Of a stretch of DNA of 64,000 bases, positions 7,886 to 17,346 are shown piece after piece; within the stretch, counting starts at the first letter, position 1, and each line of letters opens with the position of its first letter. The stretch is from positions 1 to 64,000 of the forward strand of contig CATNCF010000006.1 in NCBI GenBank assembly GCA_950097145.1. The letters run 5' to 3'. The notes beneath the pieces are model-generated. The model ran no database searches and was not told the DNA's origin. It saw nothing but the letters and a program-made list of their open reading frames with translations. This DNA is from an uncultured Lachnospiraceae bacterium (lineage in GTDB: Bacteria > Bacillota > Clostridia > Lachnospirales > Lachnospiraceae). The translations under genes were made by a program, and so were the position numbers.

Positions 7886-10333
7886 TTATGGTACAGGTCT
7901 GGCAACCATGACAATATTACCTGCGGGATAATAATAACGCAGTGGTTTTTCCAGCCGATAGCCGTCGCCGTAATACATGGAGACATGGTATATATTTTTG
8001 TATCTGCCATTTGAACGGGAGCTTCTGAAAAACAGAAGATCACCAGGACGGAGCTTGGAGGCGCTGATGCCTCGGTAGGCAATGACTTTTCCAGTCTTTT
8101 CCATATGTGCTGCCATGGAAGCAGCAGTAGGGGCCCAGGAAGGTGTGCCGCCCAAAAGGCTGGAATCCTTGCCGTATGCCCGGAATACCAGTGAACTGCA
8201 GTCATAGTAGCCTTTGCTCATTCTTCTTGCCTGGCTGTAACGAGAGCTGTACATAATTTTGTAGCCAGTTTTGCAGGCGTTTAAGGCACGCTTGGAAACA
8301 ACATTTACCTGGAATTTAAATACGTTGCCGTCCGCTGTGACAATGATGTCTGTACTTCCGCTTCTGCGTGCAGTTACCTTTCCGGATTTATCTACAGTGG
8401 CAACTGATTTCTTCTTTGAACGGTAATGGATCTGACTTTGGGCAGCCACACCGGACAATTTGATTTTGGTGGACTTTCCAGGAGCCAGAAGAGCACTGCT
8501 GGCAGTCAGGCTGGGATTGGTTACATATACAGTATGTTTCATTGATTTCCCGTCAGCATTAATGGTAACAGTGGTTTTCCCAGTTTGGGTTCCGGCAGTA
8601 ACCGTCCCGTCCTGGCCGATGGAAATAAGAGGTTTTTTCCCGAGTTTCCATGTCACTTCACTGTAAGGGGTAAGCCCAGTCAGGGCAATTTTCTGCGTAT
8701 GTCCCAGAGATACTACTGTACGGGAATATTTTGCCTTTGGATTAGAGACCCGTACATCTGTGGTATATTCCCTGGATGTCTTGTCAGAATAGCTAACTAT
8801 TGCAGTAATGGATGCTAAGCCTGTTTTTTTGCCGATAACTGTTCCATTTTTCTGATTTACATAAACCGTTTTGGGATCTGAAGAGCGCCACACGGTATTT
8901 GTAATCTTTGCATCTGTTTTATCTACGTTTTTTAACGTCAGTTTCTGTTTAGCTTTAAGCGCTACGGAAGCCTGCTGCTGAACAACTCCGGCGTTGATTA
9001 CCTCAATGGAACAGGTGCGCTCACCTGTTACCCGTTGGTTATTTTCATTTACACTGTAGCGCGCCTTAAGGGTGGTTTTTCCAGTCTTATTTGCAGTGAT
9101 TTTACAAATATTTCCTGCAACTGACAGATCTGCTACAGATGGATCAGACAGTTCAAAGGACACAGAAGCGTTTGCCGGGGGATTAGATAAATAAATCTCA
9201 GCGCTGCTTCCTTTCATTAGTGTCTGGGAGGAACGGTTCAGGTCACAATTATCTTTCAGAACAGTTACCTTACATGATTCTTTTGCACCGGGCACGGAAG
9301 CCGTGACAGTTGCAGTTCCTGTATGCAGGCCAACAATTTTTCCCTGTTTATTGACAGAAACAACTTTCTTATCTGAAGAACGATAGGAAAGATTATCCGA
9401 AGGGTGAGCGGCTGCTTTGAGGGAATAACCGCTTTCTGCAAAAATAGTAATTTCCTTTGCATTTAGATCCACGGAAGGTTTCTTTACCGTTACTTTACAT
9501 GATTTTTTCAGGCTGCCGCAGCGGGCGGTGATGGTGGCAGTCCCAGGTTTTTTGGGAGTAACCTTGCCGGAAGAGCTGACAGCGACAATCTTTTTATTGG
9601 AAGATTTCCAAGAAACCGTTCCTTTTGGCTGTACGGCAGCTTTGAGGATGACTGGATTATCTAAATATATAGTTGCCTTAGACTTTAATTTCAGCGAAGG
9701 CTTTTTTACCGTGACTTTGCAGGAGGCAGATATACCGTCGAAAGCTGCGGTGATGGTGACAGAACCAGCTTTTTTAGGTGTGATTTTTCCATCAGGGCTA
9801 ACATCTGCAATATTGGGATTGGATGAGGTCCATGTTACAGCGCCTGCCGCAGAAGACGTTAACTGCTGGACTTGTCCAAGATAGATGGTTAGATTTTCTT
9901 TATTTAAGGTAATAGTGTCTGCCACAGTGATGGTGCAGGAAGAGGAACCTGCCAGAACGCCGTTTTCTGTATAGAAGACAAGAGATGCCGTAATGACTGC
10001 AGTTCCTGATTTATGCGCTGTGACCAGTCCCTGATCCGATACGGTGGCAACGTCTTCCTGATTGGAGCTCCAGGCTGTCTGTGCAGCAGAAGAAAGATCA
10101 CTGCCGGAAGCTTCGACAGCAGAAGCAGTTAATTGTACGGTGTTTCCCTTTTTTAGCGTGTATGTACTTTGGTTTAGATTTACCTTAAGGTCCGTCTGAA
10201 CGGTTTGTTCCTGGGCCGGCTTGTCCTCAGAGAACTTGGAAGCAGACGAAAAGCTGGCTGCCTGTGGACTTATTGGATTGTCCAATAGCATTAGGCAGCT
10301 TAACAAAAGGGGAATCAGTTTTTTGCATTTCAT
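7886..10333 (-). CDS. Secreted Ig-like (Big_2) repeat protein with C-terminal NlpC/P60 peptidase
   Basis: 815 residues. A signal peptide (about 1-26, KKLIPLLLSCLMLL) is followed by roughly eight bacterial Ig-like repeats, recognisable by recurring blocks such as VTWTSSNPNIADVSPDGKIT followed by KKAGSVTITA. The C-terminal 120 residues form an NlpC/P60 domain: the catalytic Cys in YYDCSSLVFRAYG, PGDLLFF, and the His in IYHVSMYYGDG. It is predicted to be exported and to cut cell-wall peptides, with the Ig repeats as a stalk or wall-binding part. No sorting motif or membrane anchor is visible. It is transcribed divergently from nrdD. Confidence 0.87.
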   Translation of the reverse strand: MKCKKLIPLLLSCLMLLDNPISPQAASFSSASKFSEDKPAQEQTVQTDLKVNLNQSTYTLKKGNTVQLTASAVEASGSDLSSAAQTAWSSNQEDVATVSDQGLVTAHKSGTAVITASLVFYTENGVLAGSSSCTITVADTITLNKENLTIYLGQVQQLTSSAAGAVTWTSSNPNIADVSPDGKITPKKAGSVTITAAFDGISASCKVTVKKPSLKLKSKATIYLDNPVILKAAVQPKGTVSWKSSNKKIVAVSSSGKVTPKKPGTATITARCGSLKKSCKVTVKKPSVDLNAKEITIFAESGYSLKAAAHPSDNLSYRSSDKKVVSVNKQGKIVGLHTGTATVTASVPGAKESCKVTVLKDNCDLNRSSQTLMKGSSAEIYLSNPPANASVSFELSDPSVADLSVAGNICKITANKTGKTTLKARYSVNENNQRVTGERTCSIEVINAGVVQQQASVALKAKQKLTLKNVDKTDAKITNTVWRSSDPKTVYVNQKNGTVIGKKTGLASITAIVSYSDKTSREYTTDVRVSNPKAKYSRTVVSLGHTQKIALTGLTPYSEVTWKLGKKPLISIGQDGTVTAGTQTGKTTVTINADGKSMKHTVYVTNPSLTASSALLAPGKSTKIKLSGVAAQSQIHYRSKKKSVATVDKSGKVTARRSGSTDIIVTADGNVFKFQVNVVSKRALNACKTGYKIMYSSRYSQARRMSKGYYDCSSLVFRAYGKDSSLLGGTPSWAPTAASMAAHMEKTGKVIAYRGISASKLRPGDLLFFRSSRSNGRYKNIYHVSMYYGDGYRLEKPLRYYYPAGNIVMVARPVP

Positions 10334-10441
10334 TTATATATGCCTCCTGTGTAAAAAATAGATTTATACCTATAATAATCTCTTTTTGCCATAGATGCAA
10401 GAATTATATTAATTATCCGACAGAAAAATATTTTTTTCGTC

Positions 10442-10470
10442 TTGCTTTTTCCCAGGGATAATACTATAAT
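10442..10470 (+). promoter_or_regulatory. Sigma-A promoter of nrdDG
   Basis: TTGCTT (10442-10447) and a perfect TATAAT (10465-10470) are separated by exactly 17 bp. Transcription would start near 10477, inside the first NrdR-like box. Confidence 0.75.
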
Positions 10471-10473
10471 AGT

Positions 10474-10520
10474 TGGGCATATATAGTGTAAAAGCATTAA
10501 AACGCCACAATATTTAGTTA
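10474..10520 (+). promoter_or_regulatory. Pair of NrdR-box-like sites in the nrdD leader
   Basis: Two 16-bp sites resemble the NrdR consensus acaCwAtATaTwgtgt: 10474-10489 (ending CATATATAGTGT) and 10505-10520 (CCACAATATTTAGTTA). Their starts are 31 bp apart, the three-helical-turn spacing typical of NrdR box pairs. They overlap and follow the predicted transcription start, so binding would repress nrdDG. Confidence 0.65.
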
Positions 10521-10536
10521 TTTTGGAGGAGACATC

Positions 10537-12699
10537 ATGAAGATTATCAAAAGAAGCGGCAAGGAAACAGAGTTTGATAAGAGCAAAATTGTGGATGCAG
10601 TTGCGAAGGCAAATCACGAGGCGGCGGAGAATGACAGGCTGACAAAGGAGCAGATAGAGGCCATAGCGCAGCGGATTTCAGAAATCTGCGGCTCTATGGA
10701 GCGAATTTATAATGTAGAAGAGATTCAGGATCTGGTAGAAAATGAAATCATGGGTTACAAGGCCTTTGAGGTGGCAAGAAAGTATATTACTTACCGTTAT
10801 AAACGTGCGCTGGTGCGTAAATCTAATTCTACAGATCAGCAGATCTTAAGTTTGATTGAATGCAATAATGAAGAGATTAAACAGGAAAACTCCAATAAAA
10901 ATCCAATTGTAAACAGTGTACAGCGGGACTATATGGCTGGAGAAGTCAGCAAAGATATCACGAAAAGATTTTTGCTTCCGGAAAAAATTGTCCGCGCCCA
11001 TGAGGAAGGAATGATTCATTTTCATGATGCAGATTATTTTGCACAGCATATGCATAACTGCTGTCTGGTGAATTTAGAGGATATGCTTCAGAATGGGACA
11101 GTTATCAGCGAGACTATGATTGAGCGTCCAAAGAGCTTTTCCACTGCATGTAATGTGGCTACGCAGGCAATTGCACAAATTGCAAGTTCACAGTATGGCG
11201 GACAGAGCATTACCCTGTCCCATCTTGCGCCTTTTGTGGACGTGAGCCGACAGAAACTGAAAAAAGTGGTGCGCCGGGAATTTCTGGCGGCAGGAGTGCC
11301 GTTAGACGAGAAAAAGGTCAATGAGGTGGCAGAACTGCGGGTGAAGGAAGAAATCCGCCGGGGCGTTCAGATGATTCAGTATCAGGTGATTACCTTAATG
11401 ACTACCAATGGCCAGGCGCCTTTTGTAACAGTCTTTATGTATTTGAATGAAGTGGAAGAGGGACGCCTTCGGGATGATCTTGCCATGGTAATAAAGGAAA
11501 TGCTGCTGCAGAGAATGCAGGGCGTAAAGAACGAAAAAGGCGTTTATATCACGCCAGCGTTTCCAAAACTGATTTACGTGCTGGAAGAAAATAATATCCG
11601 GGAGGGAAGCCGTTATTGGGATTTGACCAGGCTTGCAGCAAAGTGTACGGCAAAGCGGATGGTTCCAGATTATATTTCTGAGAAGATTATGAAAGAAAAT
11701 AAAGAGGGAAATTGTTATCCCTGTATGGGATGCCGTTCTTTTCTGACTGTGTACCGGGATGAGCAGCAGAACCCAAAGTTCTACGGAAGGTTTAACCAGG
11801 GAGTTGTGACGCTGAATCTGGTGGATGTTGCCTGCTCGTCAGAAAAAGATATGGACAGGTTTTGGAGTATATTTGAGGAACGATTGGCATTATGTAAGGA
11901 AGCATTAATGCTGCGGCATGAACGTCTGAAAGGAACGCCGTCGGATGTTGCGCCTATTTTGTGGCAGTATGGCGCTTTGGCGCGGCTGAAAAAGGGGGAA
12001 GTGATAGACCGGCTGTTGTATCATGGATATTCTACCATTTCTCTGGGGTATGCAGGACTATGTGAATGTGTTCGGTATATGACCGGAAAATCACATACAG
12101 ATCCGTCAGCAACTCCATTTGCACTGGAAATCATGGAGTATATGAATGAGGCATGCAGGCGATGGGCAGATGAGACCGATATCGCATTCAGTCTCTATGG
12201 CACGCCGTTAGAGTCTACTACCTATAAATTTGCAAAATGTTTACAGAGACGTTTTGGGGTTATTGAGGGTGTGACTGACCGGAATTATATTACCAACAGT
12301 TACCATGTCCATGTGACAGAGGAAATTGACGCGTTCCGTAAACTGGTCTTTGAAGCTCAGTTTCAGAAATTATCTCCGGGAGGAGCGGTTAGTTATGTGG
12401 AAGTGCCCAATATGCAGAATAATATCCATGCGGTTCTTTCGGTAATACAGTATATTTATGAAAACATCATGTATGGCGAGCTGAATACCAAGAGCGATTA
12501 TTGTCAGATGTGCGGTTATGAAGGAGAAATTAAGATCGTGTCTGACCAGCATGGCAAGCTGGTATGGGAATGCCCCAACTGCCGGAACAGGGATGAAAGT
12601 AAGATGAATGTTGCACGCAGAACCTGCGGCTACATTGGAACCCAGTTTTGGAACCAGGGCCGGACCCAGGAAATTCAGGAAAGGGTGCTGCATTTATAA
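10537..12699 (+). CDS. nrdD: Anaerobic ribonucleoside-triphosphate reductase
   Basis: 720 residues. An N-terminal ATP cone (about 1-90, MKIIKRSGKETEFDKSKIVDAV) gives allosteric control. The central barrel includes IHFHDADYFAQHMHNCCLVNL. The C-terminus has four zinc-binding Cys (CQMCGYEG...CPNC) and the glycyl-radical motif RRTCGYIG followed by QGRTQEIQERVLHL. It makes deoxynucleotides without oxygen after activation by NrdG. The start at ATG 10537 has a strong TTGGAGGAG. The stop codon overlaps the nrdG start by one base, indicating coupled translation. Confidence 0.97.
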   Translation: MKIIKRSGKETEFDKSKIVDAVAKANHEAAENDRLTKEQIEAIAQRISEICGSMERIYNVEEIQDLVENEIMGYKAFEVARKYITYRYKRALVRKSNSTDQQILSLIECNNEEIKQENSNKNPIVNSVQRDYMAGEVSKDITKRFLLPEKIVRAHEEGMIHFHDADYFAQHMHNCCLVNLEDMLQNGTVISETMIERPKSFSTACNVATQAIAQIASSQYGGQSITLSHLAPFVDVSRQKLKKVVRREFLAAGVPLDEKKVNEVAELRVKEEIRRGVQMIQYQVITLMTTNGQAPFVTVFMYLNEVEEGRLRDDLAMVIKEMLLQRMQGVKNEKGVYITPAFPKLIYVLEENNIREGSRYWDLTRLAAKCTAKRMVPDYISEKIMKENKEGNCYPCMGCRSFLTVYRDEQQNPKFYGRFNQGVVTLNLVDVACSSEKDMDRFWSIFEERLALCKEALMLRHERLKGTPSDVAPILWQYGALARLKKGEVIDRLLYHGYSTISLGYAGLCECVRYMTGKSHTDPSATPFALEIMEYMNEACRRWADETDIAFSLYGTPLESTTYKFAKCLQRRFGVIEGVTDRNYITNSYHVHVTEEIDAFRKLVFEAQFQKLSPGGAVSYVEVPNMQNNIHAVLSVIQYIYENIMYGELNTKSDYCQMCGYEGEIKIVSDQHGKLVWECPNCRNRDESKMNVARRTCGYIGTQFWNQGRTQEIQERVLHL

Positions 12700-13223
12700 T
12701 GAACTATGGAGAAATAAAAAAGACAGACGTAGCCAATGGGCCAGGCGTAAGGGTTTCTTTATTTGTATCAGGATGCACTCATCATTGCAAAGGATGCTTT
12801 AATTCGGAAACCTGGGATTTTTCTTATGGTCAGGAGTTTACGGCTGATATTCAGGAGGAACTGCTTGAACTGCTGAGGCCGGAGCATATTGCGGGGCTTA
12901 CGATTTTGGGCGGAGAGCCATTTGAGCCTTCGAACCAGCGCGGCCTTTTGCCATTTCTTAGAAAAGTGAAAGAAAGATATCCGAAGAAAAGCATTTGGTG
13001 TTATACAGGGTACCTTCTGGAACGGGATTTGTGGAACGAGAGCTCTGCCAGGTGCGGGGCCACGGATGAGATGCTGTCTTTGATTGACGTGCTGGTGGAC
13101 GGAGAATTTATACAGGAACAGAAAAATATCGCCCTTAAGTTCCGGGGTTCTGAGAACCAGAGACTGATAGATGTGCCACAAAGCAGGAAACAGGAGAATG
13201 TGTGCTTTTACAAGGAGGATTGA
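12699..13223 (+). CDS. nrdG: Anaerobic ribonucleotide reductase-activating protein
   Basis: 174 residues, a radical-SAM enzyme that installs the glycyl radical on NrdD. The CxxxCxxC cluster site is SGCTHHCKGCFN near residue 26, followed by the SAM-contact motif ILGGEPFEP. The frame is open upstream inside nrdD, but homologues begin with MNYGEIKKTDVANGPG, which starts at the ATG overlapping the nrdD TAA. It forms an operon with nrdD under the NrdR-like boxes. Confidence 0.95.
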   Translation: MNYGEIKKTDVANGPGVRVSLFVSGCTHHCKGCFNSETWDFSYGQEFTADIQEELLELLRPEHIAGLTILGGEPFEPSNQRGLLPFLRKVKERYPKKSIWCYTGYLLERDLWNESSARCGATDEMLSLIDVLVDGEFIQEQKNIALKFRGSENQRLIDVPQSRKQENVCFYKED

Positions 13224-13314
13224 TAAAAAGATTAAGAAAAGAATAAGAAATAATTTGCAAAATTACAAATCTTTTGCAGACAAGAGAAGATAAAATAAAA
13301 GAGGAAAGTTGAAT

Positions 13315-13710
13315 ATGAAATTAGAGGATGACTTTTGTGGAAAAGAATACATTAAGATTACATTGGTGTGTCTTTCACCTGATAAATGCAGTATTTTAAA
13401 AGGACCGGCGGAAGAAAAAAGACTGGTTGAAATCCTGCGGGATGATTATTGCATCAGCAGATATGAGAAAATGCTTCAGCTTGTGATAAAAGAGAAAGTG
13501 GCGGAGGATTATCAGGATTTCTGTTTTCAGATGTTTTCTCTTGAGGCTTTGCAGGAGGCATTTGAGAAGGGAAAGGATAATGTAACAGGTTCTTATCTCA
13601 GAAATGTACAAGGTAAGATGCAGAAGGTGACTGCCGCAATTTATCCAAGGAAGCTGGGAAATAAGGGAAAATTGGAAGAATTTATGCTTTATGTATACAG
13701 CCAGAAGTAG
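13315..13710 (+). CDS. Hypothetical protein
   Basis: 131 residues, starting at ATG 13315 behind GAGGAAAG (an in-frame TTG six bases earlier is too close to the site). It is soluble, with no signal or membrane segment. The pattern of the second half (FSLEALQEAFEKGKDNV...GSYLRN...KMQKVTAAIYPRKLGNKGKLEEFMLYVY) is faintly like a PAS-type sensory fold, but this is only an impression. It sits between nrdG and an L,D-transpeptidase gene on the same strand. Function unknown. Confidence 0.6.
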   Translation: MKLEDDFCGKEYIKITLVCLSPDKCSILKGPAEEKRLVEILRDDYCISRYEKMLQLVIKEKVAEDYQDFCFQMFSLEALQEAFEKGKDNVTGSYLRNVQGKMQKVTAAIYPRKLGNKGKLEEFMLYVYSQK

Positions 13711-13743
13711 TTAAAAATAATAATAAAAGATTGAGGGATGAAT

Positions 13744-15231
13744 ATGCGAAGAAGAAAGCGAAGAAGAAAATTGAAAATCATCATAGGAAGTGTCAGTGGA
13801 GTAATTTTGCTGCTGGCAGCCATATACGTGGCCATGGGATTTTATTTTAGCAGCCATTTTTTCTTCCGTACCAAAATCAATGGCTGGAAGGTAGGCGGAA
13901 TGGATTTATCCGGGGCTGAGGAAAAAGTGGGAGACGGTGTGGAAGATTATCTTTTGACGGTATTCGACCGGGATGGTGAGAAGCATCATGTGTATGGGGC
14001 TGATATTGAATGCAGTTATGTTCCGGATGGATCTGTGGAACAACTGTTGAAGGAACAGGAACCGTTCCAATGGCCTGTAATGCTCTTTCACACCCGGGAG
14101 GCTGAGGTACCTATTACCATGGAATATCATGAAGAATTAATTTCCAAAGCGGTGTCTGCCTTGGACTGTTTTCGAAAGGAAAATATTACAGAGCCGGAGA
14201 GTGCACGTGTGGAACTTGGTGATGATGGCTATTACATAGAGCCGGAAGTTCCCGGAAACCATATGATTTATGAAAATGTACTTGCAAAGGTGCAGAAAGC
14301 AGTATCAGCAGGAGATACTTCTGTGGAGCTGACCGACGAGGATTATATGGAGGCTGAATACACCAGTAAGAGCAAAGAAATTACACAGTTGATGGATCAG
14401 ATTAACAGCTATGAAAATGCTGAGATTGATTACAAGATTAAAGATTATGAAGAAAAACTGGACAAGAAGCAGATTCGTGAATTTCTCCAGGTGGATGGTT
14501 TTTCCGTTTCCCTGAATGAAGAAAAGATTGAATCATATGTCCAGGCTCTTGCCAGCAAATACAATACGTATGCAGATGTGCGTTCCTTTAAAACATCTTC
14601 TGGAGATACGGTGGAGATTGGCGGCGGGGATTACGGCTGGATTGTCAATAAACCGAAAGAGGCAGAACAGATAAAAGCTGACTTGGAGGCTGGAAAACCT
14701 GTAAAGCGTGAACCTGTCTATTCCCAACGCCCCTTTGTGGAGGGCAAAGATGACATTGGAGATACATATGTGGAAATAGATTATACCAAACAGCATATGT
14801 GGTATTATGAAAATGGTAAACTGGTGGTGGAGAGCGATGTTGTAACAGGCAATATCAGCCGTAACAATGGTTCCCCGGACGGCGTGTTCAAAATTGTATA
14901 TAAGGACAGCCCGGCAGTACTCAAAGGGGAGGACTATGAGTCAGACGTTACATATTTTATGCCCTTTGCCTATAATGTGGGAATTCATGACGCTTCCTGG
15001 AGAAATGGCAAATTTGGCGGTGAGATTTATAAGACCAGCGGGTCCCATGGCTGTATCAATGCCCCTCTTGAGGTGGCGCAGAAGATATTTGAAAAAATTA
15101 AAGTTGGCACGCCGGTAATTGCTTTTTACCGGGAACCAGTGGAACTGTCGGCTGAAAACGCTAAAATTTCCAATGCATATTCTTACGTGGATCCGGAGAA
15201 GAAAGCAGAAGAGGGGAAGCCTGTAACGTAA
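13744..15231 (+). CDS. Membrane-anchored L,D-transpeptidase (YkuD) with peptidoglycan-binding domain
   Basis: About 495 residues. A very basic N-terminus and one membrane helix (about 12-35) anchor it. Residues 40-330 contain two repeats of a putative peptidoglycan-binding domain, including TKINGWKVGGMDLSG. The C-terminal YkuD domain has YVEIDYTKQHMWYYENGKL and the catalytic SGSHGCINAPLE with its Cys and upstream His. It would form 3-3 cross-links in the cell wall or attach proteins to it. ATG 13744 is properly spaced from GAGGG at 13733; ATG 13738 touches that site. Confidence 0.9.
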   Translation: MRRRKRRRKLKIIIGSVSGVILLLAAIYVAMGFYFSSHFFFRTKINGWKVGGMDLSGAEEKVGDGVEDYLLTVFDRDGEKHHVYGADIECSYVPDGSVEQLLKEQEPFQWPVMLFHTREAEVPITMEYHEELISKAVSALDCFRKENITEPESARVELGDDGYYIEPEVPGNHMIYENVLAKVQKAVSAGDTSVELTDEDYMEAEYTSKSKEITQLMDQINSYENAEIDYKIKDYEEKLDKKQIREFLQVDGFSVSLNEEKIESYVQALASKYNTYADVRSFKTSSGDTVEIGGGDYGWIVNKPKEAEQIKADLEAGKPVKREPVYSQRPFVEGKDDIGDTYVEIDYTKQHMWYYENGKLVVESDVVTGNISRNNGSPDGVFKIVYKDSPAVLKGEDYESDVTYFMPFAYNVGIHDASWRNGKFGGEIYKTSGSHGCINAPLEVAQKIFEKIKVGTPVIAFYREPVELSAENAKISNAYSYVDPEKKAEEGKPVT

Positions 15232-15253
15232 AGTACAGAAAGGAAACTAAGAA

Positions 15254-16270
15254 ATGGATATTTACGGAACCATTGGACCGGCATGTGCAGAGCTTGGAAT
15301 TTTGACAGAAATGTTTCAAATGGGAATGACAGGAATGCGGCTGAATCTCTCGCATATTGAGCTGTCAGCCTGCCGGGAATGGACGGATAAGATAAAACAA
15401 GCAGCCGAAGCTGCGGGTGTTTGCCCGCGGCTTCTTGTAGATCTGCAGGGACCGGAACTTCGAATTGGAGTTTTGAAAAAGCCTCTGGAATTACGGATAG
15501 GAACAAAAATTGTACTGACTTCTCAGTGCGTCAAAAGTTGTAAAGAAGAAAGAGCGATATCGATACCAGGAGTTTTGCTTCCGGTGATGAAGGAGGGGCA
15601 GGAAGTGCTTCTGGATGACGGCAAAATCCTTTTAAAAGTGGAAGAAGAGGGGATGGAGCAGATCTGCTGCCGGGTACAGCGGGGAGGTTTGTTAAGTTCC
15701 CGAAAAAGTATTGCGGTTCCTGGGACAGTGGCAGAACTTCCTACATTGACAGAAAGTGATCAGAAAAATATCAGAGAAGCCAAAAAGCACGGTGTTACAG
15801 GCGTCATGCTGCCGTTTGTGCGAAAACCAAGAGATCTGCAAAATTTGAAACGGGAGCTTCTGGAAGCAGAGGTACCAGAACTGGAGATATTTGCAAAAAT
15901 AGAAAACATAGATGGCGTGGGCAGTCTGAAAGCTCTTCTTCCCTATGCAGACCAGATTGTTATTGCCAGGGGAGATCTTGGAAATAGTATGCCTCTGTGG
16001 GAACTTCCAGCGGTTCAGGCGGAAATTGCATCCGTCTGCCGAAGCCAGGGAATTCCCTTTATGGTGGTGACACAGATGCTGGCGTCTATGGAGGACAGCA
16101 GTGTTCCCACCCGTGCAGAAGTATCAGACATTTTTCAGGCAGTTTCCCAGGGAGCAGCAAGCGTGATGGTTACGGGGGAGACTGCATCTGGAAAATATCC
16201 GGCAGAGGCTATGAAGTATCTCTGCCGCACTGTGGAGAGCGCCAGGAAGTATCTTAATACAAAAGTTTAA
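15254..16270 (+). CDS. Short pyruvate-kinase-like protein lacking the C-terminal domain
   Basis: 338 residues against about 470 or more for pyruvate kinase. The barrel and B domain are present: GMRLNLSH (substrate Arg), the catalytic Lys and metal Glu in IFAKIENIDG, the metal Asp in ARGDLGNSM, then VTQMLASMEDSSVPTRAEVSDI and VTGETASGKYPAEAM. The sequence ends soon after, so the regulatory C-terminal domain is absent. The N-terminus is also short (MDIYGTIGPAC). It may be an active unregulated kinase or act on another enol-phosphate substrate. Its end overlaps the convergent methyltransferase gene by 4 bp. Confidence 0.8.
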   Translation: MDIYGTIGPACAELGILTEMFQMGMTGMRLNLSHIELSACREWTDKIKQAAEAAGVCPRLLVDLQGPELRIGVLKKPLELRIGTKIVLTSQCVKSCKEERAISIPGVLLPVMKEGQEVLLDDGKILLKVEEEGMEQICCRVQRGGLLSSRKSIAVPGTVAELPTLTESDQKNIREAKKHGVTGVMLPFVRKPRDLQNLKRELLEAEVPELEIFAKIENIDGVGSLKALLPYADQIVIARGDLGNSMPLWELPAVQAEIASVCRSQGIPFMVVTQMLASMEDSSVPTRAEVSDIFQAVSQGAASVMVTGETASGKYPAEAMKYLCRTVESARKYLNTKV

Positions 16271-17130
16271 GCGTCTGCTTCCCACCTTCCGCTGGCGCCG
16301 CAGGGCAGAACCAGACCGTTGGAGGAAACAGGAAGACCGAGTTCCTGGGCATCTATGGAGCCTTGAAATTTTTGCAGTCCTGTTCCCAGCATATAAGCAA
16401 GTACTGCCGGCTGGAGCCCGGTGGTATAGGAATTGATTAGGAAAAACAATGGATGCTCCGAGAGAAGCTGGGTACATAGTGTTATCAAAGGATAAATTGC
16501 ATCTTCAATTTTCCAGATTTCGCCTTTCGGACCTCTGCCATAAGAGGGTGGATCCATGATCACTGCATCATATTTTCTGCCCCGGCGGATTTCACGTTCT
16601 ACGAATTTTACGCAGTCGTCAACAATCCAGCGTATAGGCGCGTCTTCAAGATTAGATGCAATAGCATTTTCTTTAGCCCAGGTTACCATACCTTTGGATG
16701 CGTCAACATGGGTGACGCCTGCGCCTGCTGCGGCCGCTGCAAGGGTGGCTCCTCCGGTATAGGCAAAGAGATTCAAAACTTTGACGGGACGTTTTGCCTG
16801 CCGGATCTTTGTGCTGAACCAGTCCCAGTTTGCGGCCTGTTCCGGAAATAATCCTGTATGTTTAAAACTGAAAGGCTTCAGGCGAAAAGTAAGCGATTGG
16901 TAGTGGAGTTCCCACTGCTGGGGCAGGTCGAAAAATTCCCATTCTCCGCCGCCTTTTTTACTGCGGTGGTAATGTCCATTCCTGGTTTTCCATCCTTTGT
17001 GTATCCGTTCCGTGTCCCAGATTACCTGTGGATCAGGCCTTACCAGGATATAATCTGCCCAGCGTTCCAGCTTTTCACCTTTTGAACAGTCAATGATCTC
17101 ATAGTCGTTCCATGTATCTGCAATCCACAT
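16267..17130 (-). CDS. Class I SAM-dependent RNA methyltransferase (RlmI-like)
   Basis: About 287 residues. The N-terminal third is a small domain ending in KHTGLFPEQAANWDW. The Rossmann part has the SAM loop VLNLFAYTGGATLAAAAAG, the acidic HVDASKGMVTWAKEN and the catalytic-region motif VIMDPPSYGRG. This matches RlmI/RlmK-type methyltransferases, though the PUA domain of RlmI is lacking. The frame is open to 17223, but MWIADTW at 17130 has GAAAGGAACACAG upstream and begins the conserved region. The target is probably rRNA, site unknown. Confidence 0.82.
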   Translation of the reverse strand: MWIADTWNDYEIIDCSKGEKLERWADYILVRPDPQVIWDTERIHKGWKTRNGHYHRSKKGGGEWEFFDLPQQWELHYQSLTFRLKPFSFKHTGLFPEQAANWDWFSTKIRQAKRPVKVLNLFAYTGGATLAAAAAGAGVTHVDASKGMVTWAKENAIASNLEDAPIRWIVDDCVKFVEREIRRGRKYDAVIMDPPSYGRGPKGEIWKIEDAIYPLITLCTQLLSEHPLFFLINSYTTGLQPAVLAYMLGTGLQKFQGSIDAQELGLPVSSNGLVLPCGASGRWEADA

Positions 17131-17279
17131 ATCTGTGTTCCTTTCTTGTCCATTCTTCTTGTATATTAAAAATATTATATCCCAGGAAAAAAACAGCGTC
17201 AACTCTTTGTGCAGATCTTTCAACCTGCCCCCAACGCATAATATTCCAGAATAAGACAGAAGATTACTGATGGCTTCTC

Positions 17280-17308
17280 TTGCAAAGAACGGACAAATTG
17301 CGTATAAT
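17280..17308 (+). promoter_or_regulatory. Sigma-A promoter of lgt
   Basis: TTGCAA (17280-17285), a 17-bp spacer and a perfect TATAAT (17303-17308), about 38 bp before the lgt start. Confidence 0.75.
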
Positions 17309-17346
17309 TAACCACACAACAATACAGAAGTAGAAAGGAAAAGAGC

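Noticed and set aside
15254-16270. Pseudogene of pyruvate kinase
   Set aside because: The frame is clean with a ribosome site and ends at a natural stop without further homology downstream, so a short functional protein is as likely.
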